64,000 nt of DNA from Azolla caroliniana (GCA_043228905.1 JBHGNT010000020.1:8618001-8682000), one strand, 5' to 3'. Counted from the stretch's first letter, positions 1 through 12,350 are shown. A program made the numbers and translations. Notes: generated by a model not told the origin, from the sequence alone.

Positions 1-2
1 AC

Positions 3-1010
3 TCCCACGGGTATCGTCAGCAACGGGAGGAATATGGCAGATATAACGGGCAACCCCGTCAAGAGTACCGTAATAAGAAGAGCTTTAACAAAAAACGACA
101 CTTTAAAACAGGCGGCTACCCCCGGGATCCGGAACAAGGCGCTCCAAGTAGCCAACCGGTACAAAACCCCGCGCGTACCGTAGGACCTGCCCCGGGTACA
201 ACAGATAATGCCGAATCTAGCAATGCCCGGAAAGCCTACTGCTACTACTGCCGACAGGAAGGCCATTATAGTAACCAATGCCCGGTGAAGAGCTATGAGA
301 AACGACCGGTGGTAAATATGGTAGTCCCTGAGGTGGCAGATCTGCAGCAGGTGACCACAAGGTCGAAGGGCATGGCCAAAGAATGGGAGACAGAGGAGAC
401 CATCCGGAAACAAGCAACGGAATGGGTAAAGAAAGAAAACGAGCAGAATGTCACAGACTTACAACAGCAAAAGGAGAACACCGTAGGGCTTGCCGGCGGT
501 AGTCACTACGAGAACGAGACATGGCAGGCGTTGCAAGAATGCCAGATTACGTTACCACTAGGAAGACTCCTACAACTCGTGCCTAGATTCACGGAAGGAC
601 TGAAGACGACCATGACGGCAGGAGAACCATCACCGGCACCGGTACTCTTCTCGAATCTGGAGGAGGGACCAACAGTGGTAGACACCAGCAGTCCGGTAAT
701 CACTGCCATTGTAAAAGGGAAAGAACTCCCCGGCACAGTTATGGACGGAGGCTCTGGGGTAAATGTAATAAGCCTCCAGACGTGTGAGGACCTAGGAATC
801 CACGAGTGGGAGCCGTGTCCGTTCTGGTTTCGGATGGCCGATACAAGCTCAGTGCGGCCGACAGGATTAATACGGAAATTAGAAGTCACCGTCGGCGGGC
901 ATACATTTCACATTTCAGCCGTAGTGCTACAATTACAGGCACAAGGCGCCTACCCGCTATTGCTAGGGCGGCCATGGTTGAAAACGGCACATATCAAACA
1001 AAATTGGTGA
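3..1010 (+). pseudogene. gypsy-1 gag C-terminus and aspartic protease (5' end outside window)
   Basis: The frame is open from the left edge of the window, so gag starts outside. A CCHC zinc knuckle (CX2CX4HX4C) lies at 240-281, followed by a charged linker. The retropepsin domain sits near the end, with the active-site motif DGGSG at about 747-761 and a closing LLGRPWL motif. The nucleocapsid knuckle binds RNA in the virus-like particle, and the protease matures Gag-Pol. The frame stops at TGA 1008-1010 but continues in the same frame into pol, so this is one gag-pol ORF broken by nonsense changes, not by frameshifts. The upstream LTR, PBS and most of gag are not in the window. Family assignment to Ty3/gypsy is secure from the pol that follows; an Athila-like lineage is inferred from the lack of a chromodomain and the extra 3' ORF. 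Confidence 0.85.
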
Positions 1011-2279
1011 AAAAATGTAATTACATTCCGGCGAGGAAAAGCCAAGGTACGGGTACCAACACAGCCAAGGACGAGCACTGGCAAGGAATGTACACCGTTG
1101 TATGCGGAATGCGTCAACATGCTAGAAGGGTTAGCGGACGAAGAAGAAGCTCAATACCTGTAGGAAAACCCGAAGATCCTACCCCTCTTCGAAATTGACA
1201 TTGCCGAAGCCGTAGCACCGTACTTACCGCAACCGGAAGAGGCGGAAGCAGATCCGGATAAAGACGCAATCCGGTAGTTACGGCAAGCGCAGGAAGCGTT
1301 GGAACGGGAAATGGCCGTTTCACAGTGCGTAAAAGCATCGCAACTGGAAGAGGTGAATTTAGGCACAATGGACGAAGCAAAACCGGTGCACATCGCCAAG
1401 GAGATGAAGTCCAAAGACAAAACGGCGATGATCACACTTCTCACGGAATTCCGCGATGTATTCGCCTGGTCATACGAAGACATGCGAGGACTCGACCCTC
1501 AGTTATACCAGCATCAAGTGCACTTGAGCAAGGACGCAAAACCAGTGGCACAAAGACGATACCGGATGAATCCCAATTATGCTGCCAAGGTCAAGGAAGA
1601 AATCGACAAACTACTAAGAGTTGGCTTTATCCGTCCGGTAAAGAAAGCGACATGGCTGAGCCCGATCGTAGTCGTACCGAAGAAGAACGGAATAATTCGA
1701 GTTTGCGTGGACTACCGGAAACTCAATGCGGCTACGGTAACGGATGCATTTCCACTTCCGTTCACAGATGGAGTGTTGGATGTCGTCGCCGGCCATGAGG
1801 TCTATAGCTTCCTAGACGGATTCAGCGGATATAATCAGATCCGGATGCACCCCGACGACCAAGAGAAAACGACATTCGTCACCGAATGGGGGGTGTTTGT
1901 GGCCGTGGTGATGATGTTCGGACTCAAAACGGCACCGGCAACGTTTCAACGAATCATCATGGAAATCTTTGGTGAATATATACCGGCTTTTATGCAGGTT
2001 TGCCTTGACGATTTCACCGTCTATAGCCAAGAGGAGGACCATTTTCAGCACCTCCGTCTTTGTCTAGAAAAGTGTAGAGCGTACCGGCTAAGCTTGAACC
2101 CGGCAAAGTGTGTATTTGGCGTGTCCAGTGGAACTTTATTAGGACATATCGTGAGCCAGGAAGGTATTGCAGTCGAACTGGACAAAGTGAAAGCCATATT
2201 AGAAGCACCGGCGCCGGCAACGGCAAAGGCATTAAGCCGGTTCTTAGGCCAGATCCGGTGGCACAGCCGGATGCTCTGA
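1011..2279 (+). pseudogene. gypsy-1 reverse transcriptase
   Basis: Same frame as gag-pro. In-frame stops at 1161 (TAG) and 1275 (TAG) precede the longest open stretch (1299-2279); TGA at 2277 ends it. RT motifs are in order: a PIVVVPKKNG block, RVCVDYRKLN, a PLPFTD block, FLDGFSGYNQI, and the catalytic block, which reads CLDDF where most gypsy elements have YLDDF or YVDDF. The thumb/connection region follows (CVFGVSSGTLLGHIVS). The enzyme would copy element RNA into DNA in cytoplasmic particles. With three nonsense codons around it and an altered YxDD box, this copy cannot make an active enzyme. Every stop here could come from CGA or CAG by a single C-to-T change. Confidence 0.88.
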
Positions 2280-3245
2280 TTCTTGGCCGACCTGGCTACA
2301 CCGTTGCATACCGTCGTACATCGGACACCATTCTAGTGGACCGATACTGAGGATAGGGCGTATAAGGCCCTCAAGGTACTATTGTCGCAAGCACCGGTAG
2401 TACAACCTCCGGATTGGAGTAAAGAATTTCACGTGTTCGTGGACGCCTCCGATATCGCAATCGGAAGCGTACTGATGCAGCTTACGGAACCAAAGTGGTA
2501 CCGGCCAGTGTACTATGCCAGCCGGAAGCTATCCCAAGCAGAACGGAACTACTCTACTACGGAACGGGAAGCTCTAGGAATGATCTACAGCGTGACAAAA
2601 TTTCGGCACTATTTATTGGGAAGGAAGTTTTCCTTCCATGTAGATCATTCAGCACTCCTTTACCTAGTGTCCAAGGCGTCACTCACCGGCAAATTGGCTC
2701 GGTGGACATTATTGTTACAGGAGTTCGAGTTTGAAATATTCCAACGACCCGGTATACAGCATGCCGTAGCGGATTACTTAAGCCGATTGGAGTCCGGAGA
2801 GACGGGTGACGGAGTACTGGACGAGTTTCCGGATGCGGAGCTGTTTCGAGTCACTACGGAGACGGTAGCAGATGAGACGGTGGCACAGGAAGACAAATGG
2901 CTGACAAATATGCACCAGTTTCTGAGCACAGGACTGCCTCCGGAAGAGATGAACCGGGACGAATGGAAACGCCTGGCGGTACAAAGCCGACATTTCTGCT
3001 TACTGCAAGACACACTGTACCACAAGGGCGCGGACGACATATGGAGACGGGCGGTGCGCAGTGATGAAAAGGAACTGATTTTGAGAGAAGCCCACTGCGG
3101 AGTTGCCGGAGGTCACTATGCCGGAGATGCGGCGGCCAGAAAAATATGGCAAAGTGGCCTATGGTGGCCAACGACATTAAGAGATGCGGTTCGGTACGCA
3201 AAAGAATGTGACCTATGCCAGAGAATGGGCCAGCCAACGGAGTAG
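2280..3245 (+). pseudogene. gypsy-1 RNase H and integrase zinc-binding domain
   Basis: Continues in the same frame, with a TAG at 2334 and a terminal TAG at 3243. The RNase H signature is clear: HVFVDASD start, YYASRKLSQAE, and TTEREALGMIYSV, then the HVDHSALLYL block. It is followed by the HHCC zinc-binding module of integrase, with H-x-H around 3093-3120 and CDLC near 3211-3222. RNase H removes the RNA strand during reverse transcription; the HHCC module helps integrase multimerise on LTR ends. The open stretch is 288 codons long and looks ordinary for gypsy elements apart from the stops. Confidence 0.88.
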
Positions 3246-4271
3246 GCTCGTATGCCACACCAGCCGGTACTACCACTCAAGCCATTCCAAAAGTGGGGGC
3301 TGGACTTTGTAGGACCGTTCAAGCCACTGGCAATGAGAACGGGTAATCGGTACGTTATCGTTGCTACGGATTACTGCACGAAATGGGTGGAGGCCAAAGC
3401 TTTACGGGATAACACCGCTGCGTCAACAACAAAGTTTCTATATGAGTACATCTGGTGCCATTACGGATGCCCCATTGAATTGATAAGTGACCAAGGGGGG
3501 CACTTTCTCGGACAAGTAGTGGAAAGCCTAACGACCTTCTATGCCGTGGTCCACAAACGAAGCACACCCTACTATCCACAGGCGAACGGATTAGCGGAAT
3601 CAACAAACAAGACGCTCCAGAACATCCTTCGGAAGATCGTCAACGAAAACCAGACGGATTGGGACACAAAGCTACATAGCGCGCTCTGGGCATACCGGAC
3701 GACATACAAAACGAGCATCCGAACAACACTGTTCCGGTTGGCGTTCGGACTCGAGGCGGTCATGTCGGTAGAATTTCAAGTACCTAGCTTACGGATCCAG
3801 CTACGAGAACGGCTGAACGAGAAGGAGTCGGAGACAATAAGGTTGACAGCGCTGTGTGAGCTGGAGGAACAACGGTTGGCCAACATCTTACATTTAGAAT
3901 TGGAGCAACGGCGACGGAAAGCATTCGTCGACCGACACAGGAAAGGTAACGAAAAAATGTTTGCAATCGGCAAACCAGTGTTAGTATTCCAAACCCGGAT
4001 GGGCAAGATGCCGGGTAAACTAAGGTTTAGATGGACCGGACCATATTGGCTAACACGGGAGTATAATGGGTCCTACCAGTTGGGGACACTTGCCGGCGAA
4101 GTGCTGGGCAAATGGGTAAATGGATTCCGGTTAAAGGCATATAGAGGACCGATGCCTAAGAACCCGTTTGAGCAAAGGACCGACGGCAACCACCAAGACG
4201 GCAGAGACGGCACGCCGGGAACCGGAGAGAATGAGGCCGGTAAGGGTCCGGGAGGACCAACGGACATGTGA
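3246..4271 (+). pseudogene. gypsy-1 integrase catalytic core and C-terminal domain
   Basis: Same frame as the upstream pol. The D,D-35-E triad is complete: D in ATDYCTKW at 3369, D in ISDQGG at 3489, E in GLAEST at 3597. The C-terminal part has a GPY/F-like module (RWTGPYWL) and a VNGFRLK motif, then a short hydrophilic tail ending at TGA 4269. No chromodomain is present, so this is not a chromovirus. Integrase would insert the cDNA. This segment alone is open for 340 codons, but it is separated from the rest of pol by a TAG at 3243. The gypsy-2 element at 31413-43010 carries a homologous, more damaged integrase. Confidence 0.9.
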
Positions 4272-4645
4272 CGTCACACTAATAATAATAATAACTGAAA
4301 AAAAAAAAAAAAACAATCATGCAAAAGCGAGGAATGAATGGATGAAAGAGCGTGGAGCGAAAAGGTACGTAGTGGGCATTTAAAGCGCCACCACAGGACA
4401 TAATGCTATTTTAAGTACGCGACATGCACAAACTCGAAAAAGGCGCCAGAATGCACAAACAAAAACCATTGCGCGTAGAGACCCTCTATTTTCGCGAACC
4501 CAGGAGCACAGAAGCACTGAAACACTGCAAGATCATCAGACGAGAACCTGCGCACAGAGAGCCACCACCTTCTGAACTCTCTCTTTCTCAACCCCGCTCT
4601 CATCACCATCCATCCTCGTCACCGCAATCCGACCCCGACACAGAG
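4272..4645 (+). other. gypsy-1 leader between pol and third ORF
   Basis: About 370 bases without a convincing gene. It contains an AAT repeat and a run of A near 4298-4313, then mixed sequence up to the proposed third-ORF ATG at 4646. In gypsy-2 the equivalent stretch is where copia-5 inserted. A subgenomic promoter or splice acceptor for the third ORF might lie here, but I cannot show one. Confidence 0.4.
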
Positions 4646-6330
4646 ATGGACCCGCAAACGCTGTCGGAAGCCGCCAAGACACAAAGAAGCCGACAAAGTG
4701 ATCAAGGAAATCGATACAGAGGTCATAACGGCAGAGGCGATTCGAGCGTTAACTGGCCTTCCAGAGGGAGGCATACTCACGATCGACAATCCAACCCCGG
4801 AGCAACTCATCAGGTATTTTGGTGAATACTCTCTAGCCAGCAAGGGCTACCGGACACAGGGCGGTGGAGATATGCTATTCCGCGAAATTGCTCGTGTGCT
4901 CCATGAATACGGCCACGTGTACCCTAGACCCCCTGTCATGCCGCAGAACCGGGCAGGGATGATCATCGCCACCTATGAAGGGATCAAGGTGGATTGGCCG
5001 GTATTGATTGCAAACGGGTTGTGTGCGGCGATCGAGATCGTCAGAGGCAAAGACGGCAAAGAAGGCCGAGACGGACGAAGGATATGGCACGCCGTAACGC
5101 AGTGGCTCACCTTGTTGGTGCCGTGAACGAGAATTGAAGACGGCGGCCGAAGCCGAATTGAAGAAGACTGCTGAGAACCTCCGCCGGGCAGAGGAGAGCC
5201 TCCGGAAAGGCCATCAAGCGTACAACCGGCTAAAGGAGGAGAAAGACAAAGTGCTGCAGGAAAAGGACAAGCTGCGGAAAACGGCGGAAACAGAGATCGA
5301 ACGGCTAAAGGAAGAGCTCCGCCAGCAGAAGGACCGCGAGGACCGGGCCCACCGTCAGATCAACGCACGGCTCAAACAAAAGACGGATGATTTTGAGCAC
5401 CTGCACCGGGACTACAAACGGCTGGAAACGGAGCATAAAGAACGGATGGCCGAGCTCCAGCAGGCAGTTGATCGAGCCGCGACGGCGATCGCCGACGAAC
5501 AGGCGGAAAATACAAGACGCTTGGAAGAGGCGGAGAAGGTCCGGATGGAGCTCCAAAGGTAGCAGCAAGAAGACAAGGAGAGAGCGTCAACAGTGTTGCA
5601 GAAATTACAAAGTACATATCAAAGGCAACTGACGCATTACAAGGTGCAGGCGGAGGACAACGTAAAAATCATCAAACAACTGAAGGAGGAACGGCAAGCG
5701 GCGGAAACCAAATCGCAATTGGGAACGAGCCGGATTCAGTCCATCCTCCGGGCATGGCTGAATCAGACGAAGCACTTGATTGATGAAAGCTCCGTAAAAT
5801 GGTGGACAAAGTGGGCACAAAACGCGGCAGAACTCCAGTTGCTACGGGCGGATGTGGCAAACCGGCGGAAGGAAGGAGATGACTGTTATACGTTGACTTC
5901 CGAGGACTTCACCGCCATACGGGACGAGCTGGCCGACGATTTCCAAGTCCTGGCAGATGAACAGCTGGCGCAGGTCAGGCAACTCGTAGCTCAGCTGGAC
6001 GATGATAGGCTGGACGCTCAAATCTAGTTTGAAAGCTACGAGCGGTCCCGGGTACGGGAAGCGACAACGGTTAACCTTAGTGATGAGGAACCGTCGTCGG
6101 CTGAGGGCCAGCCGGGAACCAGTCAACCGGAGACCACCACGACGCAGGGAGCAACGACGGAGACGTCGGTGTCAGAGCCACAAACGGAGGAGCAGCCGCA
6201 ACAACCACCAACGGACCCGCCGCAGCAGACAACAACAGAGCAGCAACAGCAACAACAACAACAACCACTTCCAGATGAACCATTGGAGCCTCTCGAACAA
6301 AGCATTCTGGACATTTTGGACGAAGAATAG
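4646..6330 (+). pseudogene. gypsy-1 third ORF: conserved domain plus long coiled coil (unknown function)
   Basis: A + strand coding region behind integrase, where some plant gypsy elements carry env-like ORFs. A proposed ATG at 4646 changes frame near 4690 into the open stretch 4698-5126. That stretch holds a domain of about 80 residues (4815-5060; YFG-YS--SK-YRT, EIAR-L-EY and MPQN motifs) that recurs in gypsy-2. After a second frame change near 5100-5130 comes a long Glu/Lys/Arg/Gln-rich coiled coil (5134-6027, TAG at 5560), then TAG at 6025, and a Thr/Gln/Pro-rich tail with a polyglutamine run ending ILDILDEE at 6330. I see no signal peptide or membrane segment, so it is not an obvious envelope protein. 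It has a loose likeness to the Athila-type plant transposon protein domain (Transposase_32). Function unknown. Confidence 0.65.
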
Positions 6331-6384
6331 CAAGGGTCGGTTGTGGATTCAACGTACAAGGTACTGTCCCACGGGCGTGCCATG
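6331..6384 (+). other. gypsy-1 internal 3' end next to LTR
   Basis: Short segment between the third ORF and the LTR. It contains a CCCACGGGCGTGCCA stretch that is nearly repeated just before the gypsy-2 3' LTR (42501-42517) and in shorter form before the LTR at 45600. This shared tail supports placing all three in one family. Confidence 0.55.
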
Positions 6385-6828
6385 TGTTACCGGCCGGCAA
6401 AGGAGTCCAGAGTGGGAAACGGAGAGCTAATTAAGTAGTGGGAATGTGGTTGTAATTAAGCTATGAGTGTGGACGGACGGACCGGAATCGGTATGCCGTT
6501 CCGGATCCGGATCCGGATCCGGACCGATCCCGAACAGGTGCGGATGGCACCGTTTTGTAATACAGACCGGAAACCTATTTAAAGGCCCGGATACAATGTA
6601 ATAGTTAGCGGTTAATTAATGAAAGCTTAAGCGTTGTTATATCTCTGTGTCAATTGCCGTTCTGTCTTAATTGTCATATCTTACGCGTGTATGAAGACGA
6701 TCCTAATAAGTAACTTAATTAAGTCGGATTAAGCGTTGAAGTCTAATCCGGTTGCCGTAACACCCTTTGGTGAAGTGTCTCCCGTAGACACCCTGTGTTA
6801 GGCCATTGTCCGGCCCGAAGAGTTAACA
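6385..6828 (+). repeat. gypsy-1 3' LTR
   Basis: Starts TGTTACCGG and ends AGTTAACA, i.e. TG...CA. The U3 part has tandem GGATCC units near 6503-6520. A TATA-like box (TATTTAAAGG) lies near 6575. The end (CCCTTTGGTG...TTAACA) resembles the ends of the gypsy-2 LTRs and of the LTR at 45600-46099. The 5' LTR lies outside the window, so the target duplication cannot be checked. The right flank starts ACTAC and continues as a copia 3' end, so gypsy-1 inserted into a copia element. Confidence 0.75.
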
Positions 6829-6956
6829 ACTACAAGCCTTCATCACAGGCTTGAGGGGGAGGAACCTAAACTGTCACGACGCAGAAGCTGACACCAAAAG
6901 TCGCACAAAAGCCAACATCAAATGTCGAAAGCCGCACACTTGAGCTTGAGGGGGCG
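6829..6956 (+). mobile_element. copia-B (copy A): 3' internal tail with purine tracts
   Basis: Closely matches 43304-43435 in front of the LTR of copy B. Two purine tracts are present, GGCTTGAGGGGGAGGAACC near 6850-6868 and GAGCTTGAGGGGG immediately before the LTR, the second being the likely plus-strand primer site. The rest of this + strand copia lies left of gypsy-1, outside the window. Confidence 0.7.
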
Positions 6957-7169
6957 TGTTGAGAGATCAACATCAACTTAGTTTAGTTAGTTAGTCAACA
7001 ATGTAACTTCGTAGTTACCTAGATAGAATCTAGTTACAAGTGTTGACTATAACGACTTAAATAGAACCTTGTACTTAAGTAGGATATTCTAGATCCTCCA
7101 CTCCCAAGGTCATTTAATATAGGACTTACATCGTTGTACCTATATTCTCCTCACACATGTGCACCCTTG
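6957..7169 (+). repeat. copia-B LTR A, left part (split by copia-1)
   Basis: Begins TGTTGAGAGATCAA. It aligns with the uninterrupted LTR B at 43436-43917. The left part ends at 7169 with CCTTG (7165-7169), the target duplication of the nested copia-1. The right part resumes at 12658. Confidence 0.85.
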
Positions 7170-7252
7170 TGTTGGGGACAAGGCCGTCAATGCGGAAGTG
7201 CAAGCAACATTCATGATGAAGAAGAACCTGTGTATGCGCATTAGCAAGATAG

Positions 7253-7289
<37 letters not shown>

Positions 7290-7467
7290 GGCACGAAGAA
7301 GTGTTATATTCCAATAGCAACAACAACCTTTTCTAAAGGTTACAAAGTCATTTTATATAGTGACTGTCCTAGGGCAACTGCCCTTTATGCTATTTACAAA
7401 AATAGCCCAAACTTGAGCTGTCCGAAGGGACAGTGTGAATACGGCCATTATACACTCGTATTCGACA
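7170..7467 (-). repeat. copia-1 3' LTR
   Basis: TG...CA ends (TGTTGGGGAC to TATTCGACA on the + strand), with a GA microsatellite at 7257-7287. The purine tract CCCATTATGGGGGAG on the minus strand (7468-7483) abuts it and is the likely polypurine tract. Confidence 0.9.
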
Positions 7468-7756
7468 CTCCCCCATAATGGGCGTATACATGGGTTATCT
7501 AAAAAAATTACAGGTATATACAAGATTTATCGGACAGATCGGTTTTGTTAGAGTCGGCAAGTTCTGAAGATAGAAGACTGAACCGGTCGGGTCGGAAGAG
7601 CTGAAGCCAATCCTCAAAGGACCGATGTTGGTGGTCCGAAACCATCCTGTGCTATGTGTCTGACTTTAACCAGACTGATTTTTCGTTACGCCCATCTGGA
7701 GCTGAAGGGACCGGAAACGATCTGTCAAAAGACACTTGGTCATTCCATCTGCGACA

Positions 7757-10700
7757 TTATCGGTTGTGGATAACTTCTCTACACCAATTTTCCTTGAAAT
7801 GACTCAGTCCCGAACAAAGTGATATCGAACGTTGATATGCTTGGAGGCGTTGTGGTGAACCGGATTTTTTGACAAAGCAACAACACCCTGATTGTCGTTG
7901 TAGATAACTGGAGCCAAGTCGGAGTCGACCTGTCGAAACGTGTGTGCCAGCCGACCGAGCCATAAAGATTCTTTTTCCGCGTCGGACGCAGCTACATATT
8001 CCACTTCAGTCATTGAGGTGGTTGTGCACTCCTGAAGTTTCGATTTCCATGAGATTGCTCCTTTGCCGAATTTGAAACAGTATCCGGTTGTTGATTTTCA
8101 ACTGTCCACATAGCCGGCGAAGTTCGAGTCGGTGTAACCGACTATGCCTGAAGTTGAGTTCGGGCCGAAAAGAATGTCGTCGTCTTTTGTGCCAGCTAGA
8201 TATCTGAACACATGCTTGACTGCGTTCCAGTGCAATTGGACTGGGTTGTGCATGAATCTGCTGACGACTCCTACGGCGTGAGAAATATCAGGTCGTGTTG
8301 CGACCATCGTGTACATAAGGGAGCCGACTACCGGAGCATACGAGACCAACTTCATATCTTCCCCCTCCGGACCGGATGCCGAGCAGTCTTGATGATACAG
8401 CCGAAGGTTAATGGGGAGTGGGGTCGAAGCAGACTTGGCCGAGTGTGTGTTGAAGCATTCCAAGACACGTCCGATGTAGTCGGTTTGAGACAAGAAAAGT
8501 TGTCATTTATCGTGATGCCGACTAATCTTCATACCAAGTATGTGTCTTGCCGAACCGAGGTCCTTCGTGGCAAACTTCAACTGCAGTTTCCAAACGAGTT
8601 CAGTGAGCTCTTCGGCATGTCGGCCGGAGAGTAGCATGTCGTCCACGTAAATGATGAGGAAGACGGGAGACCCGTCTTGAGCTGTTTTGGTGAAGAGACA
8701 GTGGTCCTCATCGCTCTTGAAGAAGCCGACCGATTGGATGAAGTCGTCGAACTTCTTGTACCACTGTCGGGGTGCCTGTTTCAGACCGTAGAGACTCTTC
8801 CTGAGTTGGCAGACTAGATGATCCTGGCCGGATGCCACAAAGCCTTTCGGTTGCTCCATGTAGATTTCCTCATGTAGGTCACCGTGGAGGAATGGCGTTT
8901 TTACATCTAGCTGAATTAGCTCCAAGTTTTCGGGAGCCACAACGCCGAGCATGAAACGAAGGGTCGTCATTTTCACCACTGGTGAAAAGATTTCGTTAAA
9001 GTCGACGCCATGTTCTTGTCGAAATCCCTTCGCAACTAATTTGGCCTTGTACTTTGGGTTGGTCGGGTCAGACGTCTCTTTTAGTCGACAGACCCACTTA
9101 CATGGAAGAGCACGTCGATTCTTCGATAATTCGACCAAGTCCCAAGTCTTGTTTGCCCGAATGGAGTGCATTTTCGACTCCATCACTAGATGCCATGTGG
9201 CTGAATCGGCAGACGCCGATGCTTCTTCGTAAGACGTCGGTTCACCAGCATCGGTAAAGAAAATTCCGGGAGAGTACCTCTCCGTAGGTTGCGACAGTCT
9301 CTCGGATCTGCGAGGTATGACTGGACTAGTCGCACCGGGTGTCGATGTCGGATGGTCGGGAGCCGAGCTATTCGGTTGTGCCGAATCGGTGGATTCGGTG
9401 CGAGAGTTGTCGGTTACCCGTGAAACCGATCTCGTGTGGTGGGTTGGGCCGTGATGAAGAGTTGGCACTTCGGAAAATATTACCCTTTGGACTTTAATAG
9501 GCCTTTCAGTTGTTTTATGCATAGCCGACTCATTGAACACGACATCCGAACTTCAGACGATTTGTCTGTCCTCGGGGTCCGAGAGTCGGTATCCGATCTC
9601 ACCGTCGGGTCCATACCCAAGGAAAACACATTTCCTTGACCTTGGTTCGCGTTTCCGGCAATCGTCTTTCAGTATGAGGGCGTATGCCTCGCAACTGAAG
9701 ATCCTCATCTTGTCATAATTCGGCTTACTGTCGGTCCATATTTCCTGAGGTATTTGAAGTCCTAGAGGTCTACTTGGCAACATATTTATTATGTGTACTA
9801 CTGTAAGTAGAGCCTCCGCCCAAAAGCCATCCGACAGTCCGGAGTGTTGGAGCATGGATACTACGCATTCTTGAATCGTCAAATTCACGCGTTCAGCAAT
9901 TCCATTCTGCTCTGGACTATAGGGTGCCGTATATTCACGTCGAATGCTGCGTTCCCGACAGAATTTGACGAATTCTTCAGACTTGAATTCTCCGCCATTC
10001 TCGGTTCGAAGACATTTGAGTTTCCGACCGGTCTAATTTTCGACCATTGCAAGCCATTCGGAGAAGATCAAGAACACCCGATCTTTGGTTTTAATGGGGT
10101 AAGCCCACACCTTCCCAGTCGAGTCATCAATAAAACTGACGAAGTACGAAGCACCGCCGAGAGACTGATGTGGCATCGGGCCACAGACGTCCGAGTGGAC
10201 CAAATTGAGGGGACTCGATTCTCTTGGTGCTGATGTCTGGTGTGATGCAGCTACCTGTTTGCCGTACTAGCAATGCTCGCAGAATTGGTGATTCGAGAAG
10301 GAGAGTTTGGGGATTTAACCGGCTCTGGATAGGTGCACTATGCCGGCCTTGCTGAGGTTTCCAAGTCGTCTGTGCCATAACGATGACACGGGGATATCAA
10401 CCAAAAATAAGTCACCCTCTTTGAGTGTGACATATAAAGGGTATAAGGAATGTACCTTTGGTCCTCAAGCAAGCAGGAGGTTCCCTTTGTGGAGTGTCCA
10501 CCCTCCTGATGAGAACCCGACACAGATGCCGGCTTTGTCAAGTTGTCTGACTGAGATCAAGGGTCTTGAGAGCTCAGGAACATGTCGGACGTTGTGTAGT
10601 ACGAGTGTAGAGCAACCCAGAAGGTTGAGCTCTATGGTGCTGATTCCGATTATAGCATAGTGTTGCGAGTTTCTGACTCGAACTGAGTCGGAGTGCCAGT

Positions 10701-11676
10701 CCGAGTATTGCCGAAACTGAGATCGGTGAGGTGTCACATGATAAGATGCGCCTGAGTCCAGGAGCCATGTGCTTGATTCCTCAGTCGTAAGCAGAACTTC
10801 TGATTCGACTAGGTTCTCTATGGACGGTATGTTCGGGTCGGTTGAAGAGCCGACGTAGTTGACCTCCTCATGCCGGCTACTCTTCTAATCCGCTCTCTGA
10901 GCTTTGTTGGTTTTTTCTTTGAGTGCCCGACAATCGACTTTGATATGTCCTGGTTTCTTGCAGTAGTTGCAGATTCGGTTGTCTTAGGACTTGCTCCTGC
11001 TTCACTGATTGTTCGGCGGTCGGGAATAACTTCTTCCCCGGTTGTTCGATCAGTCGGTCGAACCTTGTACTATGTAAGCTTCATCTACCGAGTCTTTGGC
11101 AAAAGACTTTCTTCGAGCTGCTTCAGTCAGGATTGCGCTTGTGACTTCGGAGTACTTAACAGCAGTTGTTGAAGCATTGCACACGGTTGTAACGAAAGTT
11201 TCCCATGAAGAGGGGAGACTACTCATGAGTATCATTCCTCTGAGTTCATCCTCGATTGCCGTCCTCTGAGACGATATTTGGGGGCTTAGGCTTTTGTACT
11301 CGTTGAGGTGTGCCTGGACCGAATCGAACTCTTTCATCCGTAAGTTGTAGAGGCGTCGGATCAGATACATCTTCGTTGAGGCGTCCTTCTTTTCATAAGT
11401 TTCTGACAGTGTTTTCCATAATTCAAATGTTGTCGAGCATGATTGCACTATGAAGTACATTGACTCCGACAAGTGCATCCGAATCGTGGCACGAACAATT
11501 CTGTTTAGCTTTAGCCACTTGTTTGCCTTGTATGCTTCTAGAGGATTTTCATTCTCAATCGGGTCTATCTGACCCTTGACTATGAGATAGTCCTGCATTT
11601 GTTCCTTCCAGAAGTTGAAGTTCGAACCGTCGAACCTCCTTACACTCATTTCTAATGAGCGGGATGTTGATGCCAT
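7757..11676 (-). pseudogene. copia-1 gag-pol polyprotein, nonsense-interrupted
   Basis: One minus-strand frame from ATG 11676. The order is gag (UBN2-type capsid, 11676-11050), CCHC knuckle (CNYCKKPGHIKVDC) near 10965, protease with intact DSGAS near 10770, integrase with its C-terminal part at 9888-9553, RT (9540-8503) with intact YVDD, and RNase H (8493-8098 and 8013-7804). The domain order PR-IN-RT-RH identifies Ty1/copia. All open pieces share one frame, so damage is by nonsense codons (for example after gag, before the knuckle, after protease and within RT/RNase H), most explicable as CGA-to-TGA or CAG-to-TAG. The region 7470-7756 is the C-terminal end and 3' untranslated part. Confidence 0.9.
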
Positions 11677-12336
11677 CTGATTCGGTTTCGGTTGGGAAGA
11701 CTCGGTTCGGAGTTGGCTACGAACCTTAGTGGGGTGCAGCCTATTGGCTCACCCGATATCGTTCTAGTTGGTTTTGAACCCGAGTCAGTTCGGTTTCGGA
11801 TATTTGTTTGCTGAACTTGCTCGGAGTGACTCCGGTAACTTGAGGGACAGAACCGACTAGTCTTCCCGAATGTTGCCGAGTCGGAGTGAGCCCGGTTAGC
11901 TTCCGATCGTATGCCGAATACCGATTACACGAAACCGATTGTTTGGGCCGATTCTGCTTCGGATGACTGCAGCGATGAGAGGGACGGATCCAACTGATCC
12001 TCCCGAATGTCGATCAGTCGAGTGAAGCACGAATTTGGTTGTTGCCTGGAGACCAATCTACAGCAGGTGGTTACAGCACGCGGGTGAATAACGTCCAATG
12101 ACCTATTCGGATGTTGTTTAACCGAACAAAGCACGATTGGGTCGGTTGTTACACAAGGAGCTCCCCTCAAGTGGTTACAATCACAGGAACAGAGTACAGC
12201 CGGCTGGCTTACCCCAATTTGTGATTTAACATAGTAAGGTGCAAGCTTTTTGTTTTTCTTCTCCCTTCTCTATTCTTCAAAGAAACGAAAGCAGAATGTT
12301 GTGTGGTGTACTATGATGGGTTGAAGAACCTCCAAC

Positions 12337-12348
12337 GCTCCAATACCA
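12337..12348 (-). promoter_or_regulatory. copia-1 primer binding site
   Basis: On the minus strand this reads TGGTATTGGAGC, two mismatches from the initiator-Met tRNA site TGGTATCAGAGC. It lies two bases inside the 5' LTR. Confidence 0.8.
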
Positions 12349-12350
12349 AA

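Noticed and set aside
4299-4313. Poly(A) tail of a processed insertion behind gypsy-1 pol
   Set aside because: The sequence continues into the element's own third ORF and there is no target duplication around the A run.
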